NCBI RefSeq assembly: GCF_030272615.1
Contig: NC_081408.1
Location: 618,262,476-618,326,475 of the forward strand
Direction: 5' to 3'
Length of the DNA stretch: 64,000 nt
Source of the DNA: Cryptomeria japonica
Taxonomy: Eukaryota > Streptophyta > Pinopsida > Cupressales > Cupressaceae
Positions within the stretch are counted from its first letter, which is position 1. Every line of letters starts with the position of its first letter. The notes under the pieces are model-generated. The model had not been told where the DNA came from. It saw only the letters and a list, made by a program, of their open reading frames with translations, and searched no databases. Shown here one piece after another: positions 10,954-23,162 of this stretch. Made by a program: the position numbers and the translations under genes.

Positions 10954-13145
10954 AACATGACTAGACCATAGCTCATAAGGGGTCATACCAGTATCACCTT
11001 TGATGTGAACTCTATTGAATGCGTAAAATAGAACTGCTAATAGATTCTCTCCAATTAAATCTTCAGAACATTTCCTTCAATCAGCATAGTCCTTGCAGCA
11101 TCCAAGACAATTTTATTCTTCCTCTCAACAACTCCATTCTATTGTGGGGTTCTAGGAATAGATAATTGTCTTCTAATCCCATGCTTCTCACAGAATGAAT
11201 TGAACTTGCCATAATAGAATTATCCACCTCTATTAGCTCTCAGATACTTCACCTTCAATCTAGTTTCAATCTCCACTTTTTCTTTAAATATCTTGAATTT
11301 ATCAAATGCTTCTAATTTCTCCTTCAAAAAGACAACCCACATGATCCTAGAATAATCATCAATTAGTAGCATAAAATATCTATTACCCTGCACACTTCTA
11401 ACATTAGTAGGTCCACACAGGTCAATATGTACAAGATATAGCAGTCCATCTGATGTATACTATTTTCTTTTGAAATAAATCCTTGTTTGCTTACCCAACT
11501 AACATTCCTTACATACAGGATTAGCAGGCTTAACAATCTTAGGTAGATCTCTAACAACATGTGTAGAACAAATCTTAATCATTGAATCAAAATTTACATG
11601 ACACATTCTCCTATGCCATAACCAACTCTCATCAATCTGAGCAATCAAACAACTTTTCTCACTAGCATTCAAATGAAAAATGTTACATTCAGTCTTAGTT
11701 CCAGATTCAATCTCTATACCGGAGGCATTCAAGATCTTGCATCTTCCATCCTTGAATTGTAGATCATAACCTTTATCAACCATCTTTCCAACACTCAAAA
11801 TATTATATTTCAAACCTTCAACATACAAGACATCATCAGTGTTATGCTTACCATCAAAAGAAATAGAACCCCTCCCACAGATCACACAGGCTTTGTCATC
11901 TCTAAATCTAACTATTCCACCATCATGCCTTTCCATACTCACAAATTTGCTTTTATCACTGGTCATATGATATGAACAACCACTGCCAATTACCCATTCA
12001 TCTTTTTCTTCAACTTTAGCAGCTAAAGCTTTCTCCTCAATAGTACAGCTAGTGGAATCAACAGGTACAGGTCCATCCTCCTTAATGGCAAGGAATACAA
12101 CTTCATCTTCTTCTAATTCTTCATTTGTAATGCCTTCTTCGGTAGCATAGTAACAATTCTTCTGATTTCTATACTTCCACTTAGGCTTGTAAGGCCTATC
12201 ATACTTCTCATGCTTCTCATATCTATCATTCCTATCATGTTTATCAAACTTGTCATGTCAGTCATACTTAGCCATTCTCTCCAGGCATCTAGAAGCAAAA
12301 TGTCCTATCTTATTACAAGAGAAACATTTCAAATGCAACTTTCCATCATACTTATTGACACCTTTAGGCAATTGCTGGGCAATCAAGGCTTCAAGTTCAT
12401 CTAGTTCTCTTTCTTTCTCTTCCATCTCTTTTCTCTCTCTCTCATATCTAGATATTTTGCACTCATCAGGATCATATTTCTTCTTACTAGATATAGATGC
12501 AGATGCTCTAAATGCAGTCTCAGACTTTCCATGTGATTCACCAAACTCATTCAGCTCAAATGAAGCAATCTTTCTAACCAACATATCTCTTGTTACTGCA
12601 ATCACAATCTAGATCTCATCAATAGCAGCAATCTTATGTTTATAAGAAGAAGGAAAAGATCTCAACACCTAAGCAACAATTTCATCTTCATCAATGATTC
12701 CACTGGCACATCTGATACCTAGGACAAGATCATTCACCTTAGCTATAAAAGAGTGTATGTTCTCATCATCTCCCATCTTCAATGTCTCATACTTTCCTTT
12801 TAAACTTTGCAACTTGGAAACTTTCACTTGTTTATCACCTTCATACAGAACCTCAAGCTTTGTCTAGACATAATGAGTAGTCTGAAGTCCCATCACATTT
12901 TTCATCTTAGAATCAGTCAGGGTACTAAGAAATGCTTCCTTCTCTCTAATATTGTATTCAACTTCCTTGATCTCATCAGGAGTAGATGGTCCATTCTGAG
13001 GAACAATACAGGTATTTTTTGTAATCTTCCAGTAATCTTCACCAAGACATTTCAAATGCACTTCCATCTACTTCTTCCATATAGCATAGTTACTTCCATC
13101 AAATCTCAGGTTGTCCTTCTTAAAGATAACACCTTGAGCTACCAT
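10954..13145 (-). pseudogene. Copia-A gag, protease and integrase
   Basis: Read leftwards from ATG 13145. Gag comes first (around 13145-12250) and ends in a CCHC zinc knuckle CFSCNKIGHFASRC (around 12331-12290). Next is the aspartic protease region near 12000-11970, where the usual D-S-G-C-S reads G-S-G-C-S, so the catalytic Asp is lost. The GAG-pre-integrase motif ESWLWHRRMCH lies near 11630-11590. The integrase core follows, with HIDLCGP (about 11430), DDYSRIMWVVFLKEK (about 11350) and NGVVERKNK (about 11130). There are at least eight in-frame stops. The frame continues at 545 after the LARD-1 insert. Gag would form the particle, the protease would cut the polyprotein, and integrase would insert the cDNA; here all are inactive. 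Confidence 0.88.
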
Positions 13146-13187
13146 CCTGGATCTCCTTAAGTGGTTAAATTTCTATCAAAGGATCTA

Positions 13188-13201
13188 GCTCTGATACCAA
13201 T
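13188..13201 (-). promoter_or_regulatory. Primer binding site of Copia-A
   Basis: On the minus strand ATTGGTATCAGAGC directly follows the LTR end. This is the common plant copia site, complementary to the 3' end of initiator methionine tRNA. The plus-strand relative has the same bases at 62135-62148. Confidence 0.88.
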
Positions 13202-13678
13202 TGTTAGCAGCAACCAAGAAGGAAGACTGAGAAGGGGGGTGAATCAGTCTTCACCGGAATACTAAACGTAATCACAAAGTAGAGATCTCATAAATTGTAG
13301 TAATAAAACAGATAATGAAATTAACAACACAACACACAACACCAAGATTTTGATGTGAAAAACCTAGTTAAGAAAAAAACCACGGTTGGAACCTCCCCAT
13401 AGTAAGATGATACTCTGTAGTAGTATGGGTAAATATTACAATGGGGAATGCACATGCATTTAGGAACACTCACTAGAGCTCACTACTCAAATATAACAGC
13501 CCAAAAGGCTACAACCCTCACGGAAGTCTCACTGACTTACAACAAGATTTGGACTACAATCTAGAAGAAATGAATTGAAAGAATAACATCTCCAAATGCC
13601 TAATTACAGTTCCGGTTAAGCACAGATGTCTACCCTACAACACCAATCTCACCTCAAACTCAACACTGAAGGATAAAT
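13202..13678 (-). repeat. Copia-A 5' LTR, first piece
   Basis: This is the part of the LTR next to the primer site (477 bp; minus-strand end ...TAACA). It matches the LTR ends at 60785-61257 and 61690-62134. It is cut at 13678 by the Sirevirus-like element; TAAAT at 13674-13678 is repeated at 22957-22961. Confidence 0.88.
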
Positions 13679-14637
13679 TGTTGGCAATTGACACTCATCT
13701 GGTAGTCACCTTCTGAGGTGAGTTGCATTTTTGGGTTGTCATTGATGGCAACTCATCTTTAGGAGATGGTATCTCTTCATCTAGATTCATTTTGTCTACT
13801 TAAGGCCAACGGTATACACCCTATGGTTTACACTTGTCAACCAGTTATTCTTGGTACTGGTAATTCATATTATGGGACCTAGTTAAGTCATTTGAGGAAT
13901 TTAAGGTAGTGTATCAGGCCGACATCAAATAAGACTATCAAGGTAATTTGTAATATACTTTACCATCCAGGAGGAAGACGATAGGTTTATTTTCATTATG
14001 AAGGATGACATGATGAAAAATTTATAAGGGTATATATAAGAGAGATCACTTAGCAATGGTTTCCACACATTCACATGATATGATTTGAGATGTGATAAAG
14101 CCAGAGATTGATTATATGCAAATTGGTGAATGACTGATAGCATATGTGCATAGTTGCACATGCACAATCCTAACCGGTAGTAGAACAGTGTATCAGTATC
14201 ACCGGTTCAGTTGAAGAACTTAGAGCTACAACCTAAACTTATCCAAAATGGTTAGATGCTTCATTTAAGTTCAATGCTGTCATAAATCATTATATAATAA
14301 TCTGTAAGTTAGTGAGACTTCCATATATGTGTATTTGAGTAGTGAACTCTAGGCGATAAGCCTGTATGCATGTGCATACCCCTCTATGTAATATTTGTAT
14401 ACCTTGATCAAGTATATAGATATTGTGGGTACCAACCCTACCATGGTTTTTCCCTTTACAGGGTTTTCCACATATAAATATTGGTGTTATGGTATTGCTT
14501 CTTGTGTTCATTTGTTTATGCACATTAATTTTATATTCTTCCATTTGGTTGATCAACAATAAGTTCAGAAATTATTATACCGGTAGAACACCAATTCACC
14601 CCCCCCTCCCCCCTCTCAGTGTTCATGGATTCTAACA
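13679..14637 (+). repeat. 5' LTR of the Sirevirus-like element
   Basis: 959 bp, TGTTGGCAATTGAC to ...GATTCTAACA. A TATA-like stretch TATATATAAG lies at 14031-14040. A C-rich run at 14599-14614 precedes the end. Confidence 0.9.
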
Positions 14638-14652
14638 ATTGGCATCAGACCC
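14638..14652 (+). promoter_or_regulatory. Primer binding site of the Sirevirus-like element
   Basis: ATTGGCATCAGACCC directly follows the LTR. It differs at two positions from the usual ATTGGTATCAGAGCC. Confidence 0.75.
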
Positions 14653-14705
14653 TAGTTCCTTAGAAGAAGTTTAACAACTTGAGGAAGATCCTGAACTTGG
14701 AATCA

Positions 14706-15871
14706 ATGGAAACCAGTTTGCAACAACAAGTCCAACTTGCTCTTGAGGATCTTGATGATAAAAAATAGAAAAGAAATAAATTAAAGAATGAACTAAGGCA
14801 AGACAAAAAATACATCATTTCATTACAAGGAAAGCTATCAACTACTCAAGCAAAGAGGAAAGAAGTCTGTGATAACTGCAAAATCAAAGTAGTGATGAAG
14901 AAGATGCTTTGAAAGATCAATGTCAAAAACTCACTTAGGAGAATACTACCTTGAAAAATGAAATGCAAGTCCTAACTATGAGAATGTGCAAGGAGATTGA
15001 AGATAAAAAGAAGAATGAAGAAAACCTAGCTCAAGCATTGAAGGATAAATTAGATGAATGCAACAGACTGATACATGACAATGATATGTTGAAACTTGAA
15101 TTGATTCAATCTAGCAATAATGAACAGGAACTTGAAAGACAAATCATAATCATGAGAGATGATTTGGTCATTGAAAATGAGTGCAAAGACAAGTTTAAGA
15201 CCATCTCCACAAGACTTGATGAATTGTTGAAAAGCTGGAGATATATTAATGACATGAGAGGTCTTGGATATGAAGTACGAGAAATCTCTGGAACTGCACA
15301 ACAAGATCAATCATCCAGTCAAAAGCATAATCATGCTAACAATACAAACAACCAGAACCAGAGATCACCAATAAGACAACCTAATGGTCATAAACTCAAT
15401 GGTACATGTTTTGTTTGCAATAAATATGGTCATGTAGCAAGTCAGTACAAAAATAGGAATAATCAGAACAATGCATCTTTCACTGGTCAATGCTTTAACT
15501 GTAATAAGCATGGTCATAAGTCAGTGGAATGTAAAAGTATTAGAAATGTCAGATGTCATGATTATAGTAGATATGGACATATGGCTAACCAATGCAGATC
15601 AAAAGAAAATCAAGGGTATAGAAAAGCAATTCGGAACAACAATATTACCTGTTATGCATGCAACAAGATTGGACATATTGCTAAGTATTACAGGAATAAG
15701 AATCCTCTAGTAGCTAATGGAAATTTAGATGAGAAAAGAAAGACAAAGGTTGAAGATATCAGAAAACAACATGAGAATATATGGGTTTGGAAATCGGAAA
15801 CACAATCAGTAGATCAGCCGGTAGAACAAACAGGTCCTGCACCGGAAACTGGAACTTCAACCGGTAACTAA
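14706..15871 (+). pseudogene. ORF1: coiled-coil protein with four CCHC-type knuckles (Gag-like)
   Basis: The open part runs 14951-15871 (306 residues). Upstream, from ATG 14706, the same kind of Lys/Glu/Gln-rich helix continues through stops and a frame change, so the original start is probably METSLQQQ at 14706. The first ~110 residues of the open part form a coiled coil. Four knuckle units follow at about 15407, 15491, 15554 and 15650. Only the second (CFNCNKHGHKSVEC) keeps all four ligands; the first and fourth end in Tyr instead of Cys, and the third has Tyr for the second Cys. Zinc knuckles of this kind bind RNA in Gag. The C-terminal tail is Thr/Pro-rich. It is likely a decayed Gag of a Sirevirus-type element. 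Confidence 0.7.
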
Positions 15872-16245
15872 GGCACTTTGCCTTAGGGGTACGCAATCAT
15901 TGAAGATCATGCAAAAACCCCAAATTAGGTTCGAGGTTAGGGAATTATGAATGCGGATGGATACTCAAGCAGATTCAAGTGTTTACAAGAACCTACATGC
16001 AAATTATGTGATCCGGTTAGATTCTCTCGTCACATTTATGACAATTAAAAATTTGGGTTAATGGTGATAGAAAGGGGAAAAGTTAAATCATTTCTTCACA
16101 CAACGATCGAGTATACTGAAGAGTGTTTTCAAAGGCAATCAAGAGTCCTAAGGTGATTTGTGCAAGCATCTAGATCCGAAGAGCATTTCATCATTCTGAA
16201 AGATATCAAGGTATTTTTTGTTTGCTAAAACCATCAAAGTTTATC
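15872..16245 (+). other. Spacer between ORF1 and ORF2
   Basis: About 370 bp with no ORF, promoter or RNA feature that I can support. Confidence 0.5.
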
Positions 16246-17688
16246 ATGGCATCCTCATCAAATGTTGATACTCCCATGGTAGTTGAAATCAAGAACCGCC
16301 CATGCCTGGAATTCAAGAAACATCCTACAAATCACTTCTGGGTGATCCTTTGGGTGCATTTTCTAGTGTATGTCATGGTGTTCTTCACACTGAAGACATT
16401 AGGGCATATAATCATTGTAATATCCAAGAAATCGACAATTATGAAATATCCTGTGTATTCACAGATCACCTTATCATTGATAATCAACTCAAACTAGATT
16501 ATGCACAATTGAGGAATAAGGGTTTTACCCAATTCATAGATTTTTCATCCTTTGACGAAGATGAATGGGTGAGGTACATCCTTAGCCGAATTCCTGGGGA
16601 ATTCTTATGGTTGGATCGGCCATACAAGATAACAGAAGAAGTGATCAAGAGTATCACATGCCTCTAGAAGGTTGCAGATGTACCAGGGCTTCAACATTTA
16701 TCAAACACAGATGTATGCAAACTCACCAGGGAAACATATGATGGAAGATCAATGTGGGTTGGTTTGATATCAGGGATCCTGATACATGGAATTTTCCGCA
16801 ATGGTGATTGGCTATAACGTTTACCAATCTAACTAATTGAACTCATTCTCCGGAACCGACATTCACATTGCTTATCAGATGGTGAGAGAAGATGCACACT
16901 ATGACTTATGTAGTGTGATGGTCAAGGAATTGATGACCAACCTTCGAAAGATCAAGCAAGACAAGAAGAATACATTCCAACATGGTTCTCTGAGTATATG
17001 ATTAACCATTTACTTTCTGAATATGGTACCTGGTTATGGAAGAATTAAATGGGCATTTGAAAGACTAGTTGCAACTCAAATAACACAAATACTAGACTGA
17101 TAGGGAGACAAGCAGTAGAAGGCTAACCTGTGGGCCTTTTTCAAAACATTTCAAGAAGAGATGAAGAGTAGGGTAAGGAATCCTAAAGAAATTGTGGAGA
17201 AATATAAGGACACAATCTATTTCATGGTTAATAAGGATGAATGCATGATGGAACCAGTTCAGCCTAGGATAATTTGGATTATGCTAATGGGATATGAGGT
17301 AGATGCAGCCACACTTGATGGATATGCACAACATCTACTCACAGCTCCAGTTGATGAAAAAAAAGAAAAAATTGGCACTACATGGGAAAAGGGATTAAAA
17401 TTCCATAAGGTACAAGTTACACCCAACATCACAAAGAAAATCACAAGAGTTGCAGCTAAGCAACTAATTAGTGAGGGTCATGACAGGGCAGAAGTAGAAG
17501 AAAAGGTCAAAATCCTTGAAGCCCAAAGAAAAGAAGAGCAGAGAAAGAAGAGAAAAGAGGAGAGAGAGGTAGAGAAATAAACTTAGGCCACACCTAATGT
17601 TGTCCTAGTCACAACTGAACCACCTAAACAATCAGAAGGACCATCCAGCGAGCCTGCTAGCCCTAAGCCTAAGGAAGCAAAGAAAAGA

Positions 17689-18140
17689 TGTTGGTGTAAT
17701 TATTTATTCTTATAGGATATAATTAAACTTTACTTAAGTTGACTTAGGATAATGCATCTCATTGTAGTTTGGATATGAGACACTTAGGGAAGTGTGCACA
17801 TAGGGATGATGCTTGTAGGAGAAATTCCACCTTTTGTGGCCTTATCTTGTTGTTACTTTCCACATTCGGTGGGTGATCCACCTCTTGTGGAATATTATAT
17901 TATTTCTCCTACCTACCCTACTTTTTCTTACCTACCCTTGTTTCTCATTGGGCCACAAGTCATGATTGTGTGCTCACATATCCATTTGGCCTTGCTTATA
18001 TAAGTAGGCCTGTATTCATTATATTGGTTAATCCAGTTGATCACCTTTGCATATTGATGAGAATTCAATTGTTCTTGTCAAACTATTGTCTCTCTTTTGT
18101 GTGCTTTTCATTGTGCCCTTGATCTTGGCAAAATCTCACA
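17689..18140 (+). repeat. 5' LTR of the TRIM-like element
   Basis: 452 bp, direct repeat of 19442-19889, followed at once by the primer site TGGTATCGGATCC (18141-18153). Confidence 0.9.
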
Positions 18141-18526
18141 TGGTATCGGATCCATTGGGGCTTCATTGATTGGTTTTGGGAGACATCTTGGAAGGATTCT
18201 AATTTTGGATCTGAGGTATTGCGCATTTTGGAGGCATCCAAAAGAGTTTTTGACCTCACCATTGCGTATGAGTGGCCGTTTCCATAAAAATTGAGTATAA
18301 ACTTGTCGATATTTGGCGAAAGTAGAATTTTGGGTGTTGGAGAAATTTTTTACCCAATTTGGGTAGTACGGTATGATTTTTATTTTATTTTTTAAATAGA
18401 TATATTTTTTTATCTCCGAAAATTTAATTTTCTTATTACAAAATTCACAAATTTTTTTAATAAAAAAAAAGGGGTTGTAAAAAAGTTTTTTTTTTTAAAT
18501 CATATTTTATATATTTGGGGTGGGTA

Positions 18527-18855
18527 CTGTGACCCCACCCCCCCATGCTTCATACCCTACACAGTCTTCAGGTACCATACTGTCGTCAACCTCCGTACCT
18601 CCCGCCAGCCCTACAACACTTGCAACAGTTCGCTGGCTCCGACAGCTTCTCGACACTCGCAACCTCCACGCGGACAACGCTACCCCACATGGCACCATGC
18701 AAGCCCTGCAGATCAGACACGTCACTGGCCACAACAGTTGTACCTCAACAAACATGTAAGCATCTGTACAGTCAGCACAATAGTCAGTATGCCACGTCAC
18801 CCTATCCGTACGGTCAGGAAGGGGGTTGCGACGGTATTTTGATGGGCATACAACC
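18527..18855. other. GC-rich island inside the TRIM-like element
   Basis: About 330 bp clearly richer in G+C than the surroundings lie between A/T homopolymer-rich flanks (18360-18510 and 18890-19080). Both strands stay open (79-120 codons), as expected for low stop density in GC-rich DNA. I recognise no protein. It may be a captured host fragment. Confidence 0.5.
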
Positions 18856-19441
18856 ATCAAATTTAACATAGTAAAGTGCTAACATCAGCCTGCATCAACA
18901 CCTTTTTGAAAATTTTAAACCCCTCACCATTGAGCAGTTTGATTTTTTGGGTCAGCTTTGAAGGCCCATAGCTTGCTTAATTTTGCTCCTTTTTGGGTGC
19001 AATTTTTTTTTATTTGGGATAATTTTTCGTGCTCTCCGTAGTGGTATGGTTATTTTCTGATTTTGTTGAACAATTTTTTTAGAGTTTTCAGATTCTCTCA
19101 GCCGTACTTGTCCAATCCTCAATTTTGCAACTTCAAAGGCTTCGTTTGGGCTCATACGACCTCTTTTTCAGGTGTCATTTTTTTTTAAAGTGCATATTTT
19201 TTCATCTACTTTCATAATCTGTCATTATTTTGTAGTGATTTTGAGTGGATATTATACTTTCAGAAATTGGTCTTTTTTGGCTTACTTGGTACTTGTAATT
19301 TGCTTGGATCTTAGTTTAGATCTCTTGCATTGCATAGGTTTGCTTGCATTTGCATGGGTACCTATCATGGCCTCATAGTTGGGACCCATCTTGCATTGTT
19401 GACTTGAGTCTTCATTCCCCTAAGTTGCACTTAAGGGGGGG

Positions 19442-19889
19442 TGTTGGTGTAATTATTTATTCTTATAGGATATAATTACACTTTACTTAAGTTGACTTAG
19501 GATAATGCATCTCATCATAGTTTGGATATGAGTCACTTAGGGAAGTGTGCACATAGGGATGATGCTTATAGGAGAAATTCCACCTTTTGTGGTCTTATCT
19601 TGTTGTTACATTCCACATTTGGTGGGCGATCCACCTATTGTATATTATATTATTTCTCCTACCCACCCCTACTTTTTCTTACCTACCCTTGTTTCTCATT
19701 GGGCCACATGCCATGATTGTGTTCTCACATATCCATTTGGCCTTGCATATATAAGCAGGGCCATATTCATTATATTGGTTAATCCAGTTGATCACTTTTG
19801 CATATTGATGAGAATTCAGTTGTTCTTGTCAAAAAATTGTCTCTTTTGTGTGCTTTTCATTGTGCCCTTGATCTTGGCAAAATCTCACA
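19442..19889 (+). repeat. 3' LTR of the TRIM-like element
   Basis: 448 bp, matching 17689-18140. It is followed by the duplication AAAGA and the resumed ORF2 sequence. Confidence 0.9.
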
Positions 19890-21850
19890 AAAGAAAACAA
19901 AAAAAGGTAAGGGAAATATGTTGCAATATCTTCAGGGGAGACAAGGTCAGAAGAAGAAATCAAACAAGCTCCTAAGAAGAAAGGTGTTTCTGCAAGAGTT
20001 GTCAGAAAACAACCCTCCAGAGATAAAAAGGCAGATCAAAAGAAGGAAATGGAGAAGGAGCAATGCAAGAAGATTTGTAAGATTTCCATCATACACAAAA
20101 GGAAGTCCAAAGGAGATGAGCAATCTAAACTGGAAGCTAAAAGGAGAACCGGTAAGCCAAAGAGGTTAGATGCTCAAGAAATTATAGATCAAATTATTAA
20201 TGATGGCAATCTGAAAAATATTTTTTGTATTTTATGATGAATTTGATGAGAAGGATAATAAATAGTTAGAAGAGGCCATTGTATTATATCTTAATACATT
20301 TACTAGAACATTAATAAAATTGGAGAAAATTTTGCCCAAGGAACTGTATGATAGATTAGAAACAAGAAAATTACATGCACATAATCTAGCCAAACAGATG
20401 AAGGAAACCAAATTGGTTAATATTTGTCCATCCATTACTCCACAAGAGGTTGCAAATTTAATAAATGAGATAGGTTTAACAAAATTCAAGCCTAAACACT
20501 AGATAAACAATTTAATGCTAGAAATATATGAAGAGATCCAGAAAGAAACAATAGATATATGGGTAAGAATTCTTTTGAGTAAAGGATATGAGCTAAGTCC
20601 CAACTTTTAATAGTCTCAAAACATTCAATTACCAAAGGATAAGGAAATGGAAAGGAAAGATGAACAAAATGTGAAATATGATCCATTGGTTACTACTCCA
20701 CCAACTCATGAGTCAAATTTTGACATTGAAGATACTCAGAATCCTCCGGAAACAAATGTATAGGATGTAGAGGAAGAGGTTGAAAAAGAAAAAGACACAA
20801 AAGAAAAGGAATCAGGGGAAGCACCAAAAGATAGTGGTGCACCAAGTGGTGAAGCCACTGGTGCACATGAGGTGCAAACTTCAGTAGATAAGGAACCAAT
20901 AGATACACCCTGAAGACCTTTGCTAAAGACCAAGGCTTTAGGTAGAGTTAGATTTCCCTTTTGGATTAGCAACTGACACATGTTTATCAAAAGCTAAAGG
21001 GAAAATGTCAAGATTTTCCATCAGTTTTGACAAGCTCAAGCAAGTCAGGAGCTAGCCCAAGAACAATCCAAGGATAGGGAATTGATACAGTCCTCTTTTG
21101 ATATTTTGAGCTGGCTTGTACCAGAATTTCAAGAAGAAGAGAGCTCAAGCTCTTCAGGGCAACTTCAGCAAATAATTAAGTACATCCCTAAACTATATGA
21201 TTCTTTGGTTCAAATTTCTGCACTTGAGGCCAAAGACAAATTTGTTGAGGCTAGGAAACAAACATTTTTGCAGATGATATCAACTGAGAAGGCAAAAATT
21301 CACACATGTCTACAGTCTATTGATGAAGCCTTAGCGGAAGGAGGTAAAGTATATAAAACTTTTCTAGATTTTTCAAAGCTCATTGCCTCCCTAGACAAAC
21401 GGATTATGGATTATAAAGGCCAATTTCTTTAGATTTCACATGCTTACAATCTAGCATCAAACCTAACTAGTTCTCTTAAAGGTCCAATTTTGGTAGTCAT
21501 GGATCAAATATTAAAGTTAGAAAAGGAAAGGGACAGTATGATAAGGAGAGCCATAGAGCTTCAGAATTTTATAGGTCCCCAGTTAGACAACCTGCTTTGT
21601 CATAAAATAGAGTGTATAGCAAATATGTAGCAGGAGGATCCAACTGAATCCCAAGATATTGAGTGATATTCTAGTCTCTTGAATGGGTTCAACTCCATTC
21701 TAGATTCACTTAAGAAATAATGGGATACTTACTTTTCATTCTTAAAGACTTTGTATGTAGACGTTCTGAAATATGTATAGAGACAGGTATATATATAAAT
21801 GACTTGTACATATTTCTTCTTGTATATATTCACCCAACTTTGTCATTGAT

Positions 21851-22006
21851 GTCAAAGGGGGAGGAGTACAGTGAAAAATGAATGAATATCACAAGGGGAG
21901 AGTACAAATGTAAATAGCTACATGGATGTACAGGAAAGGGGGAGCACACTCAGAGATAATATCATTTTTCACATGAGTGTTGCCATCAATGCCAAAAAGG
22001 GGAGAT
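21851..22006 (+). promoter_or_regulatory. Cluster of polypurine tracts (Sirevirus signature)
   Basis: Four purine runs occur in 150 bp: CAAAGGGGGAGGAG (about 21853), ACAAGGGGAGAG (about 21891), GAAAGGGGGAG (about 21933) and AAAAAGGGGAGA (21994-22005). The last touches the 3' LTR and is the likely plus-strand primer. Repeated tracts before the 3' LTR are characteristic of Sireviruses. Confidence 0.75.
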
Positions 22007-22956
22007 TGCTGGCAATTGACACTCATCTAGTAGTCACCTTCTGAGGTGAATTGCATTTTTGGGGTGTCATTGATGGTAACTCATCTTCAAGAGATGGTAT
22101 CTCTTCATTCGAATTCATTTTGTCTAGTTAAGGCCAACCGGTATACACCCTATGGTTTACACTTATTAACCGGTTATTCTTGATACTGGTAATTCATATT
22201 ATGGGACCCGATTAAGTCCTTTGAGGAATTGAAGGTAGCATGCCAGGCCAACATCAAATAAGATCATCGGGATAATTTTTAATATACTTTATGATCCGCA
22301 AAGAATTCGACAGGTTTATTTTCATTATGAAGGTCGACATGATGAACAAGTTATAAGGGTATATAAGAGAGATCACTTAGCGATGGATTACACACATTCA
22401 CATGATATGATTTGAGATGTGATAGAGTAAGAGATTGATCGTATGCAAATTTTTGAGAAAATGATAACATATGTGCATAGTTGCACATGCGCAATCCTAG
22501 CTGGTAGCAGAACAAAGTATCAGTACCATCAATTTAGTTGAAGAACTCAGAGCTACAACTAAAACTTATCCAGCATGGTCAAATACTTCATTTAAGTTCA
22601 ATAATGTCATAAATCATAATTTAATGATTTGTAGGTCAGTGAGACTTACATATATGTGTATTTGAGTAGTGAACTCTAGGCGGTAAGCCTGTATGCATGT
22701 GCATACCCCTCTATGTAATATTTGTATACCTTGATCATTTATATAGATATTGTGGGTTCTAGCCCCACCCTGGTTTTTCCCTTTACTGAGTTTTCCACAT
22801 ATAAATATTGGTGTTATGGTATTGCTTCTTGTGTTCATTTGTTGATGCACTTTAATTTTATGTTTCGTCATCTGGTTGATCAACAATAAGTTCAGAAATT
22901 CTTATACCGGTAGAAAACTTATTCATCCCCCCTCTCAGTGTTCTTGGATTCCAACA
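22007..22956 (+). repeat. 3' LTR of the Sirevirus-like element
   Basis: 950 bp, TGCTGGCAATTGAC to ...ATTCCAACA, followed by the target duplication TAAAT (22957-22961). TATATAAG at 22370-22377 corresponds to the box in the 5' LTR. Confidence 0.9.
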
Positions 22957-23162
22957 TAAATCACTTGTTCACACATAAACCTCTCTCTGATAATATAGAC
23001 ATTATATCGACACCCAAATTACATGAATATGTCACCTATATATACAAGTCATCAACCTTGACAACAAGGTCGGATAAACCCTCAAACCTTTAATTACAAA
23101 AATACATCACCCGATACAAAGGCCAACCACCAGACCAATATAATGATTTACATAGCATAACA
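22957..23162 (-). repeat. Copia-A 5' LTR, second piece
   Basis: This continues the LTR after the Sirevirus-like insert. On the minus strand it reads like 60650-60780 and 61440-61640 (GTCTATATTATCAGAGAG region and a TATATATAGG box near 23036-23045). It ends at the duplication TAACA (23158-23162), where a solo LTR has inserted. Confidence 0.85.

Larger units (their letters stand above)
17689..19889 (+). mobile_element. TRIM-like short LTR retrotransposon nested in ORF2
   Basis: LTRs of 452 bp (17689-18140) and 448 bp (19442-19889) begin TGTTGGTGTAATT and end AATCTCACA. The duplication AAAGA is at 17684-17688 and 19890-19894. A primer site TGGTATCGGATCC follows the first LTR and a tract TAAGGGGGGG precedes the second. 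The internal 1.3 kb has no gag or pol. TATA-like TATATAAG is at 17997-18004 and 19748-19755. The LTRs differ by about 5% by eye. It is larger than classic TRIMs but has the same design: LTRs and priming sites only. Confidence 0.88.
16246..21720 (+). pseudogene. ORF2 of the Sirevirus-like element, unknown function, interrupted
   Basis: The coding trend starts at ATG 16246 (MASSSNVDTPMVVEI) and switches frame near 16300. It continues through an open piece 17161-17580 (139 residues, ending in a charged EEQRKKRKEEREVEK helix). After removal of the TRIM-like insert (17689-19889) it resumes at 19895 with Lys-rich sequence, then acidic and Pro-rich stretches (20640-20910). It ends in a helical segment (21082-21432 and on to 21720). 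About ten stops break it. No RT, integrase, protease or membrane pattern is recognised. Charge blocks and helices suggest a structural or nucleic-acid-binding protein, but I cannot name a family. It may be specific to this non-autonomous lineage. Confidence 0.5.
13679..22956 (+). mobile_element. Sirevirus-like non-autonomous copia-type LTR element
   Basis: Two LTRs of 959 and 950 bp (TGTTGG/TGCTGG...CTAACA/CCAACA) are flanked by the 5-bp duplication TAAAT. The primer site TTGGCATCAGACC resembles the methionine-tRNA site. At least four AAGGGGGAG-type polypurine motifs precede the 3' LTR, a hallmark described for Sireviruses. The internal part encodes a coiled-coil plus zinc-knuckle protein (ORF1) and a long second ORF (ORF2), both broken. 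No protease, RT or integrase is seen. LTRs differ by around 10% in the part I compared, so it is among the older inserts. A TRIM-like element sits in ORF2. Confidence 0.85.

Noticed and set aside
18507-18869. Overlapping open frames on both strands in the GC-rich island
   Set aside because: Low stop density in GC-rich DNA explains both; no recognisable protein.
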